64,000 nt of DNA from Bremia lactucae (Eukaryota > Oomycota > Peronosporomycetes > Peronosporales > Peronosporaceae), in assembly GCF_004359215.1 (NCBI RefSeq), contig NC_090624.1, positions 1,908,503-1,972,502 on the forward strand, in the 5' to 3' direction. The notes under the pieces are model-generated. The model did not search any database and had not been told where the DNA came from. It saw only the letters and a list, made by a program, of their open reading frames with translations. Below are positions 63,826 to 64,000 of this stretch, one piece after another. The translations under genes were made by a program, and so were the position numbers. Within the stretch, counting starts at the first letter, position 1; the number at the start of each line of letters is the position of its first letter.

Positions 63826-64000
63826 CCTGGTAGCACTTAGTAGTCCTTCCCATGCCCGAGTTTGGGATGAGCGATTCGTCGTACTTTGACGCTCCAGATG
63901 TGTGCACGCGACTTTCCCCCATCTCACTGGTGTTGAGTGGGATGCCCTAAATCGCCTCGCGGCGATATCTGGAGAGGCATTCGTTGTCTCGGTGACGAAA
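63826..64000 (+). other. Primer-binding site and leader of an element leaving the window
   Basis: CC plus TGGTAGCACTTAGTAGTCC is followed by an ATG (about 63853, MPEFGMSDSSYFDAPDV) that closes after about 30 codons. Too short to identify a gag. Confidence 0.45.

Noticed and set aside
1..64000. CRISPR array, operon or phage-like defence system
   Set aside because: No regularly spaced direct repeats or clustered prokaryotic genes. Introns, NUMT, SINEs and LTR elements show eukaryotic nuclear DNA.

Overview
The window looks like a gene-poor, repeat-dense stretch of an oomycete nuclear genome, probably of the Phytophthora/downy-mildew lineage. The evidence is a START-like plus FYVE-like zinc protein of the type expanded in oomycetes, 63-64 bp introns with GT..AG ends, and abundant Ty3/gypsy and Ty1/copia elements. 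It also has tRNA-derived SINEs, a LINE with a terminal RNase H, and a fragment of mitochondrial large rRNA. No prokaryotic gene organisation is seen.

Host genes are few. A FYVE-like zinc protein (21122-22300, minus) has a frameshifted unidentified gene beside it (20217-20742). A clean cysteine desulfurase NFS1 lies at 41067-42509 (plus). A 98-residue ubiquitin-like domain fused to ribosomal protein eL41 lies at 45976-46272 (minus). A three-exon mitochondrial enoyl-CoA reductase, MECR/ETR1 type, lies at 49835-51008 (minus). Between NFS1 and the eL41 gene is a decayed unidentified gene split by a SINE that has a perfect 17-bp target-site duplication. The host genes share no obvious pathway, although NFS1 and MECR both act in mitochondrial cofactor or lipid metabolism.

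The rest is mobile DNA. One dominant Ty3/gypsy family has LTRs of about 440-510 bp that begin TGTAACGG and end GTTACA, followed by CC and TGGTAGCAC. It is present as A (5.58-8.84 kb, minus), B (9.65-13.55 kb, minus) and C (13.8-19.48 kb, plus). Further copies are F (31.75-40.74 kb, minus, LTR to LTR) and H (46.96-49.26 kb, plus), plus LTR fragments. B and C lie head to head as a giant inverted repeat with a conversion-like tract. A second, chromodomain-type gypsy element G (59.37-63.83 kb) carries two in-place inversions. A young Ty1/copia element (26584-31667) has 267-bp LTRs differing at two positions, a GTCCC target duplication and a half-tRNA-type primer site. Its left 2.64 kb is repeated exactly across a single N at 26093, which looks like an assembly artefact. 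A GC-rich LINE (53.9-59.36 kb, minus) abuts G.

The strongest candidates for new biology are four. First is the ubiquitin-like-eL41 fusion. Second is an antisense-oriented reading region between pol and the 3' LTR of the dominant gypsy family, seen in F and C with a possible parallel in G. Third is a set of conserved covarying hairpins at the end of the gypsy LTR. Fourth is a recurrent pattern of in-place inversions and inverted heterologous patches inside gypsy elements.
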